This document shows, in pieces, positions 33,793-44,646 of a stretch of DNA of 64,000 bases (positions are counted from its first letter, which is position 1; every line of letters starts with the position of its first letter). Made by a program: the position numbers and the translations under genes. Source of the stretch: Staphylococcus microti (GTDB lineage Bacteria; Bacillota; Bacilli; Staphylococcales; Staphylococcaceae); contig NZ_JXWY01000175.1 in assembly GCF_000934465.1 (NCBI RefSeq), positions 45,118 to 109,117 on the forward strand, written 5' to 3'. Under the pieces are notes generated by a model. It was not told where the DNA came from and ran no database searches. It saw only the letters and a list, made by a program, of their open reading frames with translations.

Positions 33793-36582
33793 CTAGATAT
33801 TTAAGCTATTTTCAATGATTTTATTTTGAACAATTTTATGAATTTCTCCATCGCCTTCAGATGGTGCTGCACGGTGTGGTCTACCTTCATACTCAAGTGT
33901 ATATTTATCGCCAACAATACGCGTAAGTTGAGGGTAAACAAAGTGCCATGCCCCTTGGTTTTGTGGTTCTTCTTGAACCCATGCTACAGCTTCAAGATTT
34001 GGTAATGTTTCAAAGAATTGAAGAATTTCTTCTTCAGGGAATGGATACAATCTTTCTACTGCAACAAGTGCAACTGCTTCATTTGGTTCTTTAGCTAGAC
34101 GCTCTTTAAGGTCAACGAGCATTTTACCTGATGCAAGAATCACTTTCGTTACTTTTTCAGCATCATGTGTGCCAACTAAAATAGGTTCAAAGCCACCTGA
34201 AGTGAACTGATCAATTGGTTGTGCAACTGTTTTATTACGCAATAAGCCTTTCGGTGACATCAGTACAAGAGGTCTCATCGCATCCGTACCTAGACTTGCA
34301 GCTTGTGCACGTAATAAGTGGAAGTAGTTGCTTGAACTTGATAAGTTACAAATCGTCATATTATTCTCAGCAGCAAGTTGTAAGAAACGTTCAAGTCGTG
34401 CTGAAGAGTGTTCAGGACCTTGACCTTCAAATGAATGTGGTAACAAGAATGTTAAACCAGAACGCTCGCCCCATTTTGCGTTACTTGAGAATACAAAGTT
34501 ATCAAAGTACATTTGTGCCATGTTAGCGAAGTCACCAAATTGTGCTTCCCAAATATTAAATGACGCTGGATTTTCAACATTGTAGCCATATTCAAAACCA
34601 ACAACTGCTGATTCAGATAATGGTGAGTTGTGAATATAGAATGATCCTTTTTGATCTGGTACATGTTGTAACGGAATATGCACCTTATCGCTGTTTTGAT
34701 CATGTAAGACAGCGTGACGATGACTAAATGTACCACGTTCACAGTCTTGACCTGTCATACGAATTGGCGTACCTTCCTGCATCACAGACGCAAAGGCTAA
34801 TTGTTCAGCGTGTGCCCAATCTACTAAACCATCTTCTTTTTCAAATGGCTGACGTCTTTGTTCTAAAATACGTTGTAACTTACCGAAAATATTAAAGTCT
34901 TCAGGATAAGTCAGCATCGCATCATTGATTTCTTTTAGTCTGTCATATGACAATTCTGATGTATTGCTCGCAAGTGGTTCTGCAATATTGTCTGGACGAA
35001 CCATATCAGCATTGTCATTTTTATTTGTTTTATCAATTTTATCGTGTGCTTGACGCATTTCTTTTTGAACATCATCCATCACAGCTTGCATCGCTTCTTC
35101 GCTTAGGATACCCGCATCAACCAATTTTTTACCGTAGATCACTTCAACAGTTTCATGCTTCTTAATGTTTTTATATGGTAGTGGGTTTGTTAACATTGGT
35201 TCATCCATTTCGTTATGACCAAAACGACGATAACCAACAATATCAATGACAACATCTTTGTTAAATGCTTTTCTAAATTCCATTGCGATATCAATCGCTT
35301 CAATTGTTGCCTCAACATCATCAGCATTGACGTGCATAATTGGGACATCATATCCTTTAGCGACGTCTGTTGCGTACGTTGTTGAACGGCCGTCCGTCGG
35401 TTCAGTCGTGAAACCAATACGGTTATTTGTAATTAAATGAATCGTACCACCTGTGCTATAACCTTCTAAGCTACCTAAGTTCATCGTTTCAAAGTTAACA
35501 CCTTGACCCGGATATGCCGCATCGCCGTGTACAATGATTGGAAGCGCACGATTGAAGTCAGTGTCAAGCTGTCCAGACTGTGCCGCAACGTCTTGAGCTG
35601 CTCTCGTACGACCCGTCACAACAGGCGCTACGATTTCTAGATGACTTGGGTTGTTTGCTAAAGTGATGCGTTGTTCAATACCATTTGTTTGGATAGTTTT
35701 CACACCGCCGAGATGGTATTTAACATCACTTGTCCAACCTGCTGTCAATTTTAAGCTGCCATCTTCAGGTAAGAATGCCATTGGATCTGTATGCATAAAC
35801 TCAGAAAGCATCATTTCATATGGCTTTTTCAAAATATGTGTCAGTACATTTAAACGACCACGGTGTGCCATACCGATTTGGATGTTGGCAATGTCGTTTT
35901 CTGCTGCACGTTTAATAATTTGTGAAATCATAGGTACAAGTGCATCTACACCTTCAATTGAGAAACGCTTCGCACCTACAAAGTTTTTATGAAGATATTT
36001 TTCAAACCCTTCAACGTGTGCAAGTTGTTTGAAAAGATCAACTTTCTCATTATCATTCAAGGTCGCTTTATATGGTGTTTCAATTCTACGTTTTAACCAT
36101 ACACGCTCCTTCGTATTATTAATATGTGTATATTCGAATGCAATAGACCCTTTATATCTCTCTTCCATACGCTGAATTGCTTCATAGGCATTGTCATAAA
36201 TGTCTTTGAAGTGATCTGAGACAATTTCTGCAGATATGCTCTCAAGCGTTTGTTGGTCTAAGTTAAAATCTTCAATGTTTAACTTTGGAACATTTGTACG
36301 TTCTGGTCTATTTACCGGATAGATATCAGCGAGTAAATGTCCGTATTGTCGAATATTGTCAATCAAGCGCATAACACGTTTAATCGTGCTATCCCCCGAG
36401 CTTGATTGTGTTGATGTGTTTGAATATGGTGTGTTGTCATTTTTGATTGTGCCGAATAGCACTTGCAAATCTTCAGATACTGAGCTTGGATCTTCTAAAA
36501 ATTGATCATAAAGTTCTAACATTAATCCTAAGTTCGCTCCAAAATTTACAGGCGCTTCGCTCACCTGTTTATCGTTCTTCAT
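33793..36582 (-). CDS. odhA: 2-oxoglutarate dehydrogenase E1
   Basis: Thiamine-diphosphate enzyme of the TCA cycle, 929 residues. Motifs include [24 protein letters not shown] (cofactor region), [10 protein letters not shown] and [15 protein letters not shown] 36582 follows GGAGGG and gives the family start [20 protein letters not shown]; the 25 residues upstream are not protein-like. It lies 89 bases after arlS with no clear terminator, so some read-through from arlRS is possible. Confidence 0.96.
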   Translation of the reverse strand: MKNDKQVSEAPVNFGANLGLMLELYDQFLEDPSSVSEDLQVLFGTIKNDNTPYSNTSTQSSSGDSTIKRVMRLIDNIRQYGHLLADIYPVNRPERTNVPKLNIEDFNLDQQTLESISAEIVSDHFKDIYDNAYEAIQRMEERYKGSIAFEYTHINNTKERVWLKRRIETPYKATLNDNEKVDLFKQLAHVEGFEKYLHKNFVGAKRFSIEGVDALVPMISQIIKRAAENDIANIQIGMAHRGRLNVLTHILKKPYEMMLSEFMHTDPMAFLPEDGSLKLTAGWTSDVKYHLGGVKTIQTNGIEQRITLANNPSHLEIVAPVVTGRTRAAQDVAAQSGQLDTDFNRALPIIVHGDAAYPGQGVNFETMNLGSLEGYSTGGTIHLITNNRIGFTTEPTDGRSTTYATDVAKGYDVPIMHVNADDVEATIEAIDIAMEFRKAFNKDVVIDIVGYRRFGHNEMDEPMLTNPLPYKNIKKHETVEVIYGKKLVDAGILSEEAMQAVMDDVQKEMRQAHDKIDKTNKNDNADMVRPDNIAEPLASNTSELSYDRLKEINDAMLTYPEDFNIFGKLQRILEQRRQPFEKEDGLVDWAHAEQLAFASVMQEGTPIRMTGQDCERGTFSHRHAVLHDQNSDKVHIPLQHVPDQKGSFYIHNSPLSESAVVGFEYGYNVENPASFNIWEAQFGDFANMAQMYFDNFVFSSNAKWGERSGLTFLLPHSFEGQGPEHSSARLERFLQLAAENNMTICNLSSSSNYFHLLRAQAASLGTDAMRPLVLMSPKGLLRNKTVAQPIDQFTSGGFEPILVGTHDAEKVTKVILASGKMLVDLKERLAKEPNEAVALVAVERLYPFPEEEILQFFETLPNLEAVAWVQEEPQNQGAWHFVYPQLTRIVGDKYTLEYEGRPHRAAPSEGDGEIHKIVQNKIIENSLNI

Positions 36583-36671
36583 AATCCACCCTCCACTGAA
36601 AGAATAAAAACGCTTACAAGTAAATAATAGCATTAAATTGTGAACATTTAAAGGCAAAAAACTAGGATATT

Positions 36672-38045
36672 TTAATGATGTAGACTTGCATTGAAACTAA
36701 TCGTAAAAATGGTAAAAGCACCTTCTTCACTATTAACTGTAATATGTCCACCATATAGCTTCACAAGTTTAAGGGCAATTGATAGCCCTAGGCCATTGCC
36801 ACCTTGTTCACGTGAACGAGATTTATCAACACGGTAGAAGCGGTCAAAAATATGTTCTTGGTCTTCTTTTGGTATCCCCATCCCATGGTCTTTGATTTCG
36901 ATAAGGACACGGTTATTCACAAACTTCGTCTTAATACATATATTGCGGTTAATTTGATCGTATTTAATCGCATTATCGATAAATATTAATAAAATTTGCT
37001 CTAAATGAAAAGCATTCATATTCAGGTAAATAAAATCTTGGTTCGTCTCAAAATTAAACTGATAGTCTGGATGAATTTGTTCTAATGAATGGAGTCGATT
37101 TTTAATTTCTAAATTGACGTCTACTTCTTCTGTTTGATATTCAATAGAACGCGGATCATCTTTCGTTAACAACAACAATTCTTCAATAAGCTTCGTAATA
37201 CGATTCATTTCTTCAATTGAAATTGTGAGTGATTCTTCCAATACAGCCGGATCTTTTTTACCCCAGCGCTGTATGAGATTTAAATGCCCTTGAATAATTT
37301 GGAGTGGCGTTCTTAGTTCGTGTGAGGCATCTTCAACAAATTGTCGTTGTTGGTTAAACGAATCTTCTAATTTGACCATCATGCTATTAAAGTTATCAAT
37401 TAATGCGTCGGTTTCTTCATAATTGGTAGGCACTTCCAATTTTTCTTGGAAACCGTTACGTCTAATTTGCGTCATTTTTTCTGTAATAATATTGATTGGC
37501 TTTGTAATTTGAGATGAAAAAGCGTAACTAATCGTTGCCGTTACGAACAAAGCGATTAAACCAAATATTAATGCCAAATATGTTATGAAATTCAATAAGT
37601 CATCAAAAACATCTAAAGGATGAATGATTGTTGCGTAGCCTTTAAAAAAGTCTGTGTTGACCGGGTTTGAAACAACGATAAATGAACCATCGCTATTTGT
37701 AATAATACCAATATTACGTGATGATGTTTTTTGAAATTCAGGTGTAAATTGAATGTTTGGCGTGTTGGCACTTTCAATAATGTGTTTGCCTTTTTGATCG
37801 TATAAAATCGCTTTTTGGTAATTGTTTGTTACAGAGCCAAATTCAAGCGGTGTAATGTCTTTTAATGGTCGTGCGGCTAATAAATGTTTTAATTCATCTG
37901 CACTATGCTCTGCTTTTTCAAGTTCATTTTGTTTTAGCAAGCCACCGACTGCATATATGATGAGCAAGCAAAATATAAAAATAGTTAAAAATGTAATGAC
38001 TGTCGTTACTAAGGTCCATTTTGTTTTTAAAGTTGGCTGTTTCAT
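36672..38045 (-). CDS. arlS: ArlS sensor histidine kinase
   Basis: Membrane sensor of the ArlRS system, which controls adhesion, autolysis and virulence genes. It has two membrane segments (about 12-34 and 153-175) flanking an extracellular domain, then HAMP, HisKA with phospho-acceptor His242 in SHELRTP, and HATPase with [21 protein letters not shown]. It has 457 residues and overlaps arlR by four bases. Confidence 0.96.
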   Translation of the reverse strand: MKQPTLKTKWTLVTTVITFLTIFIFCLLIIYAVGGLLKQNELEKAEHSADELKHLLAARPLKDITPLEFGSVTNNYQKAILYDQKGKHIIESANTPNIQFTPEFQKTSSRNIGIITNSDGSFIVVSNPVNTDFFKGYATIIHPLDVFDDLLNFITYLALIFGLIALFVTATISYAFSSQITKPINIITEKMTQIRRNGFQEKLEVPTNYEETDALIDNFNSMMVKLEDSFNQQRQFVEDASHELRTPLQIIQGHLNLIQRWGKKDPAVLEESLTISIEEMNRITKLIEELLLLTKDDPRSIEYQTEEVDVNLEIKNRLHSLEQIHPDYQFNFETNQDFIYLNMNAFHLEQILLIFIDNAIKYDQINRNICIKTKFVNNRVLIEIKDHGMGIPKEDQEHIFDRFYRVDKSRSREQGGNGLGLSIALKLVKLYGGHITVNSEEGAFTIFTISFNASLHH

Positions 38046-38719
38046 TGACGAATCACGTACCCAACACCGCGAACGGTCTCAATGATTTTTTCTTTCTGAA
38101 CTGCTTTTAGTTTATTGCGTAAATATCTGATATACACATCGACAACATTGGTCTCGACTTCAGAGTCATAACCCCAAACATGATTTAAAATCTGTTCACG
38201 ATGCATGACGTGGTTTTTATTTTCGGCAAGCAGTAATAATAAATCAAATTCTGTCTTTGTTAATTCGATTTTCTGGTCACCGTACGTCACATGGAAGGCA
38301 TTTTTATCAATGATGATACCACTTACTTCAACGGTATCTTTTGATGCATGCTGTTCATCAGAAGAACGACGAACTAAGGCACGCATTCTAGCGAGTAGTT
38401 CTTCAATTTCAAAGGGCTTAACGATATAATCATCGGCACCGTAATCTAGTCCTAGCACTTTATCATAGATTTCGCCTTTTGCTGTAATCATAATAATTGG
38501 CGTATCTTTTTGTGTACGCAGGCGTTTACACACCTCTAAGCCATCAATACCGGGTAGCATTAAATCTAACAAAATAATATCAAAGTCTTGTTGTAATGCT
38601 GTGTTCAAACCCGATAGACCGTCATTTTTAATCGAGACGTTGTAATTTTCGTGTTTTAATTCGAGTTCAATAAAGCGCGCTAAGTTTTGTTCATCTTCTA
38701 TTATTAATACATTTTTCAT
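38042..38719 (-). CDS. arlR: ArlR response regulator
   Basis: OmpR-class regulator: receiver domain with phospho-acceptor Asp52 in [29 protein letters not shown], and a C-terminal winged helix ending [12 protein letters not shown]. It has 225 residues. GATGAGGTG precedes the ATG. It is first gene of arlRS and divergent from the Fur-box promoter of the sRNA at 38826. Confidence 0.96.
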   Translation of the reverse strand: MKNVLIIEDEQNLARFIELELKHENYNVSIKNDGLSGLNTALQQDFDIILLDLMLPGIDGLEVCKRLRTQKDTPIIMITAKGEIYDKVLGLDYGADDYIVKPFEIEELLARMRALVRRSSDEQHASKDTVEVSGIIIDKNAFHVTYGDQKIELTKTEFDLLLLLAENKNHVMHREQILNHVWGYDSEVETNVVDVYIRYLRNKLKAVQKEKIIETVRGVGYVIRQ

Positions 38720-38791
38720 GATGTCACCTCATCTCTAATGATAGGACAAACTAGTTATTTTATAAAGGCAAAAAAAGTTTGTATTTTCTAA

Positions 38792-38839
38792 TTGACAATT
38801 ATTCTCAATGCGGTATAATGTAATTGAAAATGATTATCA
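38792..38839 (+). promoter_or_regulatory. Promoter with two Fur boxes
   Basis: TTGACA (38792-38797), 16 bases, TATAAT (38814-38819). Two inverted repeats match the 7-1-7 Fur box TGATAAT-N-ATTATCA: TGACAATTATTCTCA (38793-38807, 13 of 14 to 15 positions) over the -35 box, and TGAAAATGATTATCA (38825-38839, one mismatch) over the start site. Repression by Fur with iron is expected. Confidence 0.85.
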
Positions 38840-38986
38840 ATCCCAACGATCCCCCCACTACAATTCGTTCTTTTGATTGAGTCATTTTCAAGTAATATCC
38901 CCTTTTATATGCCCGTATAAAAATTTCGTTGATATTAAACGTAAAATAAAAAGCCGCTGCATACGCTAAGATGCAACGGCTTTTTA
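38826..38986 (+). ncRNA. isrR: IsrR-like iron-regulated small RNA
   Basis: A free-standing transcription unit of about 160 bases between arlR and the PAP2 gene, with its own Fur-box promoter and a strong terminator and no credible ORF. It holds single-stranded-looking C-rich motifs: CCCCCC (38851-38856), CCCC (38899-38902) and CCC (38912-38914), of the kind that pair with Shine-Dalgarno sequences. Position, size, paired Fur boxes and C-rich motifs agree with S. aureus IsrR, which represses translation of iron-using enzymes when iron is scarce. The name rests on synteny and features, not on an alignment; the exact 5' end is estimated. Confidence 0.82.
38948..38986. terminator. Bidirectional terminator of the sRNA and the PAP2 operon
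   Basis: AAAAAGCCG-C-TGCAT pairs with ATGCA-A-CGGCTTTTT. It lies between the sRNA (plus) and the PAP2 gene (minus). Confidence 0.88.
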
Positions 38987-38988
38987 AA

Positions 38989-39606
38989 TTATGAAAGTTT
39001 CAATGGCTTTTGAAGAATGAGTTGTGTGAGTGTGATAAAAAAGAGACCACCTAGAATCCCTGCCATAATATCTGTAGGGTAATGCACGCCAAGATAAATG
39101 CGTGATGCACAGATAAGACCAATCATCACAACACATAAACTACTCATCCACAGTTTTGCTTGTCCTTTAAGAATGCGCAGTGCGATAAAGCATAAACTAC
39201 CAAAAAATGCTGTAGATCCCATCGCATGCCCACTTGGAAAGCTTAATCCCGAAATATCAATGAGGCGCATAATGTTTGGACGCTCTCTATCAAATATGTG
39301 TTTTAAAATGGGATTTGCTAATCCGGATAAAATCATTGTGAGTGCTAAGTATAGTGCTTCCACACGATAGTGATAACGTACTAACAATAATACAGTGAGT
39401 AACGTCAAAACAACCATACTTCCAACCTCGCCAATAAATGTTGCAGTTTTAAAGCCGACTGTCGTCCATTGACTTTCACTGGCAAAAATAACGTTATAAA
39501 TGTTTTGATCAATCCACTGTCCGAGTGATGATTGATGATAAAAACCAATGAGGATAAATATCAATGTACATACAATTAAAAATAAAATCCTTTTCCAATG
39601 TGCCAT
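38989..39606 (-). CDS. PAP2-family membrane phosphatase
   Basis: A 205-residue membrane protein with about five to six segments. The three catalytic motifs of the PAP2 superfamily are present: KHIFDRERP, PSGHAMG and SRIYLGVHYPTD. It may dephosphorylate phosphatidylglycerophosphate or undecaprenyl pyrophosphate; sequence alone does not decide. It is last gene of the ctpA-GNAT-murG cluster, 11 bases after murG. Confidence 0.88.
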   Translation of the reverse strand: MAHWKRILFLIVCTLIFILIGFYHQSSLGQWIDQNIYNVIFASESQWTTVGFKTATFIGEVGSMVVLTLLTVLLLVRYHYRVEALYLALTMILSGLANPILKHIFDRERPNIMRLIDISGLSFPSGHAMGSTAFFGSLCFIALRILKGQAKLWMSSLCVVMIGLICASRIYLGVHYPTDIMAGILGGLFFITLTQLILQKPLKLS

Positions 39607-39617
39607 CGTTTACTCCT

Positions 39618-40688
39618 TTACGCACGTCCATCTTCAATAATTTTATTGAGTAATGCTTCTTTCGTATAACTTTCAGTGAAGTTTTGCATTGCTGAAATAT
39701 ACGTATCACGAGACTGCTCAAGGTTGTGTAATGCGGTACTGATCATACCTGCTGATAATGTTGCTTCATCTAATGTAAGGGCATAGCCTTGTTTGACAAA
39801 ATAATTCGCATTATCAATTTGGTCTCCACGAGATTGATCTAAGCCTAATGGAATTAACAACATTGGAATGCGCAACGTTAAAAATTCATAAATTGCATTA
39901 GAACCTGCACGTGAAATAACTGTATCCGTTATTGCTAACAAGTCAGTAAGTTCATCTGTGACAAATTCATATTGTACATACCCATGTTTTTGAATACTGT
40001 CATCTTTTAAACCTTTACCTGTCAAATGAATCACTTGGTAATTCTCTAGCAATGTATCTAATTCTTGGCGAAGACTATCATTGATTTTGGCGCTACCGAG
40101 GCTGCCTCCCATGACGAGTAGTGTTTTCTTAGTTGGTTGGAAACCTGTCAATGCGTATCCACGATTTTTATCGCCATTTTTCAAATCTTCACGAATGGTT
40201 GCACCGACAAACACCCCTTTATCTTTTGGGACGTGCTTCAATGTATCTTCAAAAGTCGTATAGATTTTTTTAGCGAATTTGATTGCGATTTTATTTGCCA
40301 ATCCAGGTGTTAAATCCGATTCATGTACAATGACTGGGATATTAAGTGATTTAGCTGCGAGTACCACAGGAACAGAAACAAATCCTCCTTTTGAAAAAAT
40401 AAGATTTGGTCGTTCACATTTTAAAATTTTGCGTGCATCTAAAATACCTTTCAATACTTTAAAAACGTCTTTTAAATTTTCCATTGAGAGATATCGACGT
40501 AGTTTACCACTAGAGATTGGATAATACGGTGTATCTGGCAATTGAGATGTAATCATTTCACGTTCAATGCCATCTTTTGATCCAATGTACATCGTGTCGT
40601 ACCCTTTTTCAATGGCTGCTGGAATTAAACTTAAGTTTACGGATACGTGGCCGATTGTGCCGCCACCTGTAAATGCAATTTTAACCAT
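39618..40688 (-). CDS. murG: MurG, lipid II-forming GlcNAc transferase
   Basis: Transfers GlcNAc from UDP-GlcNAc to lipid I at the inner membrane face. The N-terminal loop GGGTIGHV and C-terminal donor motifs (SRAGSNAIYEFLTLRIPMLLIP, DQSRGDQIDNA) are clear. It has 356 residues. As in other staphylococci, it stands outside the dcw cluster. Confidence 0.96.
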   Translation of the reverse strand: MVKIAFTGGGTIGHVSVNLSLIPAAIEKGYDTMYIGSKDGIEREMITSQLPDTPYYPISSGKLRRYLSMENLKDVFKVLKGILDARKILKCERPNLIFSKGGFVSVPVVLAAKSLNIPVIVHESDLTPGLANKIAIKFAKKIYTTFEDTLKHVPKDKGVFVGATIREDLKNGDKNRGYALTGFQPTKKTLLVMGGSLGSAKINDSLRQELDTLLENYQVIHLTGKGLKDDSIQKHGYVQYEFVTDELTDLLAITDTVISRAGSNAIYEFLTLRIPMLLIPLGLDQSRGDQIDNANYFVKQGYALTLDEATLSAGMISTALHNLEQSRDTYISAMQNFTESYTKEALLNKIIEDGRA

Positions 40689-40703
40689 AAAGTCCCTCTC
40701 ATT

Positions 40704-41207
40704 CTAATTGATTATTTTATAGTATGCGTAAAACGGCTTTCCTTTATCAAAAGGGAAAGTGTTACTTATCATTTCCCCAGTTTTAACAAAATTATGCTTG
40801 CTAAATAGTTTTTGTGCACGTTGATTTTGAGAAAATGTGTCCGTAAGTAATGCGTCGTGTTGATGTTGACGAGCATAGAGCAATGCAAAATCCATTAATT
40901 TTTGTGCTGTGCCGGGATATTGTGATGATGCGACGAGTCTATGAATGACTAACACATTATCGCGACGAATCGGCCATTCAAGCTGATCGTACCAGCTCGG
41001 CGATTCATCGTTAATCACAATAAAACCTTTGATAACATCTTGTTCATCGTCAACAAATAGTGTCTGTTTTGCGATATCTTGTCTAAAATCATCGAGTACT
41101 GGATAATGTGCATCCCATTGTGGATTGTTGTCTTGACGCATTAATTCTTTTGCTTCTTCCACTAATACGTAGATTTGTTGTAAATCAGATAAAGTTGCAA
41201 GTCGCAT
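40704..41207 (-). CDS. GNAT-family N-acetyltransferase
   Basis: A 167-residue acetyltransferase with the GNAT fold; the acetyl-CoA region is around VIHRLVASSQYPGTAQKLMDF and the C-terminal NQRAQKLFSKHNFVKTGE is typical. AAGGAG precedes the ATG and overlaps the end of ctpA. It lies between ctpA and murG in one transcript. Substrate unknown. Confidence 0.85.
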   Translation of the reverse strand: MRLATLSDLQQIYVLVEEAKELMRQDNNPQWDAHYPVLDDFRQDIAKQTLFVDDEQDVIKGFIVINDESPSWYDQLEWPIRRDNVLVIHRLVASSQYPGTAQKLMDFALLYARQHQHDALLTDTFSQNQRAQKLFSKHNFVKTGEMISNTFPFDKGKPFYAYYKIIN

Positions 41208-41213
41208 CGTTCA

Positions 41214-42659
41214 TCACTCCTTCAGCTTATCTATCGTACGTTTTAACATCGTATCTTCTTCCGATGCTTTTTTAACGAGTTGTTCTGTCATGTTTTGATT
41301 GGTTTCTTTATTGAAGATACCATCAACTTCAAGATTATGATCTGTTTGATATAATCGAACGGCATTTTCGAGCGTTGCATCGTAGTCTTCGTTAATGTCA
41401 CCGACACTGTAACCTAACGCGTCTAAACCAATTTTAACAGACTTAACATAGTTTGAATGGTCGCCTTGTTTAAAGGTTTTGTCAGAAGGAATCACTTTCA
41501 TATTTTCATATTTTGCACCTTCGACTTTTTCATCAGGCTGAATGCCTTTTCCATGAATGTAATGGCCATCGGGTGTAAGCCACTTCATTTCGGTAAACTT
41601 CAACAATGAACCGTCGCTAAATTCACGTGTCGTTTGGACAATACCTTTACCAAATGATTTTTGACCGTAAACTTTAGCTACTTTATGATCTTTTAAAGCA
41701 CCTGTAAATACTTCGGAAGCACTTGCAGAACCTTCATTAATAAGTATAGAGACATTAAGTTTGTTGACTCCTTTAAGCGGTTCTTGCTCTGTTTGAATGA
41801 CTTGTCTTTCTTTACCTTTTTCTAATTGGACAACTGTTTGCCCTTGATCAAGGAAAATATTTGCCATGTCAACAGCTTCATCCAGTAAACCACCAGGATT
41901 GTTACGCAAGTCGATTAAAATATTTTTAGCCCCTTGTTTTTGTGCTTTTTCAATGGCTGTTCTTAATTCTTTTGCAGTGCCTTCTTGGAATTTATTCACT
42001 TTAAACACATGTGTGTTACCATGTTTTTCAGTTTTTACACTGTCCACATGGATTGTATCACGTGTCACTGTGAATTCTTTTAGCTCGCCACCACGTTTAA
42101 TCGTTAATTTTACATTTGTACCTTTTTTACCACGCACTTTTTTAACAATTTCATTAAGCTGTTTCCCTTTTACTTTTTGTCCATCGACTGCGATCAGCTC
42201 ATCTTTAGGTTGGATGCCTGCTTTTTCAGCTGGTGCATCTTTGATTGGACTCGCAATATAAATATGTCCGTCTTTTTGTTCCATTTCCGCACCGATACCG
42301 ACAAAGTCACCGGATACATCTTCGTTGAATGATTTTGTTTCCTCTTTCGTCATATATTCTGTATATGGATCGTTGAGGCTTTTTGTCATGCCTTCGATGG
42401 CGTCATCAAGTAACGCATTTTTATCGGTATTTTTATAATAATCTGTTGCGATCACTTCATACACATCGCTTAATTTTTTAGCATTTTCTTCGATCGTTGG
42501 ATCCGTTGAATGATGCTTCCAATACCACATACCTAAGGTGGATAGTAGCGCTGTAAATACCATGGTTAAAATAATACCAATGACAAAATATTTTAATGGG
42601 ACATATGTAGGTGTGCTAGCATTTTTAGATGATGATTTTTTCGTGTTAAATGGTTTCAT
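41214..42659 (-). CDS. ctpA: CtpA-type carboxy-terminal processing protease (S41)
   Basis: Membrane-anchored extracellular serine protease of 481 residues: a membrane segment at about 25-46, a PDZ domain at about 118-200, and an S41 catalytic domain with Ser in NEGSASASEVF and Lys in KSFGKGIVQT. A C-terminal peptidoglycan-binding domain (SVGDINEDYDATLENAVRLYQ) completes it. In S. aureus CtpA is linked to cell-wall stability and virulence. First gene of the cluster leading to murG. Confidence 0.93.
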   Translation of the reverse strand: MKPFNTKKSSSKNASTPTYVPLKYFVIGIILTMVFTALLSTLGMWYWKHHSTDPTIEENAKKLSDVYEVIATDYYKNTDKNALLDDAIEGMTKSLNDPYTEYMTKEETKSFNEDVSGDFVGIGAEMEQKDGHIYIASPIKDAPAEKAGIQPKDELIAVDGQKVKGKQLNEIVKKVRGKKGTNVKLTIKRGGELKEFTVTRDTIHVDSVKTEKHGNTHVFKVNKFQEGTAKELRTAIEKAQKQGAKNILIDLRNNPGGLLDEAVDMANIFLDQGQTVVQLEKGKERQVIQTEQEPLKGVNKLNVSILINEGSASASEVFTGALKDHKVAKVYGQKSFGKGIVQTTREFSDGSLLKFTEMKWLTPDGHYIHGKGIQPDEKVEGAKYENMKVIPSDKTFKQGDHSNYVKSVKIGLDALGYSVGDINEDYDATLENAVRLYQTDHNLEVDGIFNKETNQNMTEQLVKKASEEDTMLKRTIDKLKE

Positions 42660-42706
42660 CTTTCAACTCCCTTTTCGTAGTAATACTTTAACTGCTAGAC
42701 AAAGAA

Positions 42707-42832
42707 ATAGGACGAGACAGAAAGCTCATTAGTACAAAAGCTTTCGTTGTCCCGTCCTGGCATGGGTGTGATGAGAAGTAAAAAGGCTAAAAAACAACTT
42801 CACTTCAGACACCTATTGCCATCAACTTAAAA
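42707..42832. repeat. Dispersed intergenic repeat, copy with hairpin
   Basis: The left half folds as AGGACGAGACAGAAAGCT against AGCTTTCGTTGTCCCGTCCT. The right half reads CTTCACTTCAGACACCTATT GCCAT. The same blocks occur at 55717-55886 and, diverged, at 15641-15858. Confidence 0.7.
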
Positions 42833-42934
42833 TCGGCATAATCATTAAAGGCGACTTTAAGTATGGCGCAGCTTCTTTTAAAACAAGCTATTTGTGATAC
42901 ATCAAGATGGCGACGCACAATGTTCCAAGCAATG

Positions 42935-43156
42935 TTAGAACTGAAGCCATTCTTGATATTCTTCATAAAGTGCATCGAATACGGATAAAGGCAAAGTGTA
43001 ATTGCCTTCCGTTTCAATGTAATCAGACAATTGATCGAAGTCAGATTCATATTTAGGAAAATCTAGATCTTCAAATATCATCTCTGCAAATGCACCTTTG
43101 TCATCACGTCTACCTCTAACTGTCAAAGCGAATTGGTAAAAAGAGGCATCTTTCAT
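42935..43156 (-). CDS. yozE: YozE family protein (UPF0346)
   Basis: A 73-residue helical protein of the YozE/SAM-like family, with [15 protein letters not shown] at the start and [19 protein letters not shown] at the end. Its ATG shares one base with the crr stop (TAATG), so it is the last gene of msrA-msrB-crr-yozE. Function unknown. Confidence 0.88.
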   Translation of the reverse strand: MKDASFYQFALTVRGRRDDKGAFAEMIFEDLDFPKYESDFDQLSDYIETEGNYTLPLSVFDALYEEYQEWLQF

Positions 43157-43659
43157 TATTTGACTGTCACGTCTACAACAAGTGATTGTCCTTTTGTTAA
43201 GGCTTGTTCTTCATGAATTTGGTGCGTTTCAACATGTTCAGCAGAGTTTGTCATAATCACTGGTGAAATAATTGATTTCGCGTTTTCGTTGATATAGTCT
43301 AAGTCAAATGTGACAAGATCATCACCAACAGATACGCGGTCACCACTTTCAACAAGTGTTTCGAAACCTTCACCGTTTAACTGAACAGTATCTAAACCGA
43401 TGTGTACAAGAACTTCTAAGCCATTGTCAGCTTTAAGACCAATCGCATGTTTTGTTGGGAATACATTATCTACAACACCATCGATTGGTGATACCACTTT
43501 ACCTTCTGTTGGCTTCACGCCGAAACCATCACCCATCATTTTTTGTGCGAAAACAGGGTCTGGAATATCTTCAACTTTTACATATTCACCTGTCATGGGT
43601 GCATAAATTTTAATATCTTTACTTACTTCGTTACCTTTTCCGAATAATTTCTTAAACAT
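43156..43659 (-). CDS. crr: PTS glucose-type EIIA component
   Basis: Cytosolic phosphocarrier of 167 residues. The phospho-acceptor His86 is in [11 protein letters not shown] and the partner His71 in [11 protein letters not shown] 43659 follows GGAG at 8 bases; an ATG one codon earlier is possible. It sits downstream of msrB, as in S. aureus. Confidence 0.94.
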   Translation of the reverse strand: MFKKLFGKGNEVSKDIKIYAPMTGEYVKVEDIPDPVFAQKMMGDGFGVKPTEGKVVSPIDGVVDNVFPTKHAIGLKADNGLEVLVHIGLDTVQLNGEGFETLVESGDRVSVGDDLVTFDLDYINENAKSIISPVIMTNSAEHVETHQIHEEQALTKGQSLVVDVTVK

Positions 43660-43674
43660 CATGTTCACTCCTCT

Positions 43675-44103
43675 TTATTTGTTAAACATTTGAACGAATT
43701 CGCCGTATCCGAGTTGTTCCAATTTTTCATATGGAATAAATTGGATTGCGGCAGAATTGATACAATAACGTAAACCGCCTAATTCTTTTGGACCGTCGTT
43801 AAACACGTGTCCTAAATGACTGTTACTACCTTCTGAACGGACTTCTGTTCGTAACATGCCAAAAGATTTATCAACGAGTTCAATAATTTCTTCATCGTTA
43901 ATCGCTTTTGAAAAACTTGGCCAGCCACAGTCTGATTGAAACTTATCTTCGGACGTAAACAAAGGCTTGCCTGAAAGTTTATCGACATAGATGCCTTTTT
44001 CATAGTGATTCCAATACTCATTTTCAAAAGGTGGCTCTGTGCCATCTTGTTGTGTGACAAGATATTCGAGGTCTGTCAATTCTGATTTATCTTTTTTAAT
44101 CAT
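43675..44103 (-). CDS. msrB: Peptide methionine (R)-S-oxide reductase
   Basis: Reduces the R-epimer of methionine sulfoxide. Family motifs are [21 protein letters not shown] and [13 protein letters not shown] with the catalytic Cys. It has 142 residues. The ATG overlaps the upstream msrA stop (ATGA), so the two enzymes are translationally coupled. Confidence 0.96.
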   Translation of the reverse strand: MIKKDKSELTDLEYLVTQQDGTEPPFENEYWNHYEKGIYVDKLSGKPLFTSEDKFQSDCGWPSFSKAINDEEIIELVDKSFGMLRTEVRSEGSNSHLGHVFNDGPKELGGLRYCINSAAIQFIPYEKLEQLGYGEFVQMFNK

Positions 44104-44624
44104 TGTGTTTCCCCCCAATGTGCTTCAATAAAAGCTTTTCTTCCAGAACCTTTTTGATACTGCTCATAATGCAATGGATTTTTAAGATAATAGTCTTGAT
44201 GATGTGTTTCAGCAGGATAAAAGTTTTTATAAGGTTCTACGGGTGTAACAATCGGTTTGTTAAAAATACCTTGTGCATCTAAAGTTTTGATTTTATTCAA
44301 TGCTGTTTGTTGTTGTTCTGTATCGTGATAAAAAATAACAGGACGGTAACTATCGCCTCGATCAAAAAATTGTCCATTCTGATCAGTTGGATCGAATGTT
44401 TTAAAATAAATATCTAAAATTGCGTCATATGAGATGATGTCTGGATCATATGTGATTTGTACAGCTTCTACATGACCTGTTGAGTTACTACATACTTGTT
44501 CATATGTTGGATTTTTAACCGTACCGCCGCTATAACCTGATACGATGCCTTCGATACCATCATAAGATGTAAATGGTTTAACAAGACACCAAAAACATCC
44601 GCCTGCGAGTGTTGCAAGAGCCAT
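44100..44624 (-). CDS. msrA: Peptide methionine (S)-S-oxide reductase (msrB-linked copy)
   Basis: Second MsrA in the window, 174 residues. The catalytic motif GGCFWC is at residues 8-13 (Cys10), with GYSGG and STGHVEAVQ. First gene of the msrA-msrB-crr-yozE unit. It shares family motifs with the copy at 1655-2173 but is clearly diverged, so an ancient paralogue rather than a recent duplication. Confidence 0.95.
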   Translation of the reverse strand: MALATLAGGCFWCLVKPFTSYDGIEGIVSGYSGGTVKNPTYEQVCSNSTGHVEAVQITYDPDIISYDAILDIYFKTFDPTDQNGQFFDRGDSYRPVIFYHDTEQQQTALNKIKTLDAQGIFNKPIVTPVEPYKNFYPAETHHQDYYLKNPLHYEQYQKGSGRKAFIEAHWGETQ

Positions 44625-44646
44625 AACGATACCTCCTTAATTGGTA

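Noticed and set aside
43675-44624. msrA-msrB read as a single fused gene
   Set aside because: The stop of msrA and start of msrB overlap as ATGA in different frames, and both proteins have complete ends, so these are two coupled genes.
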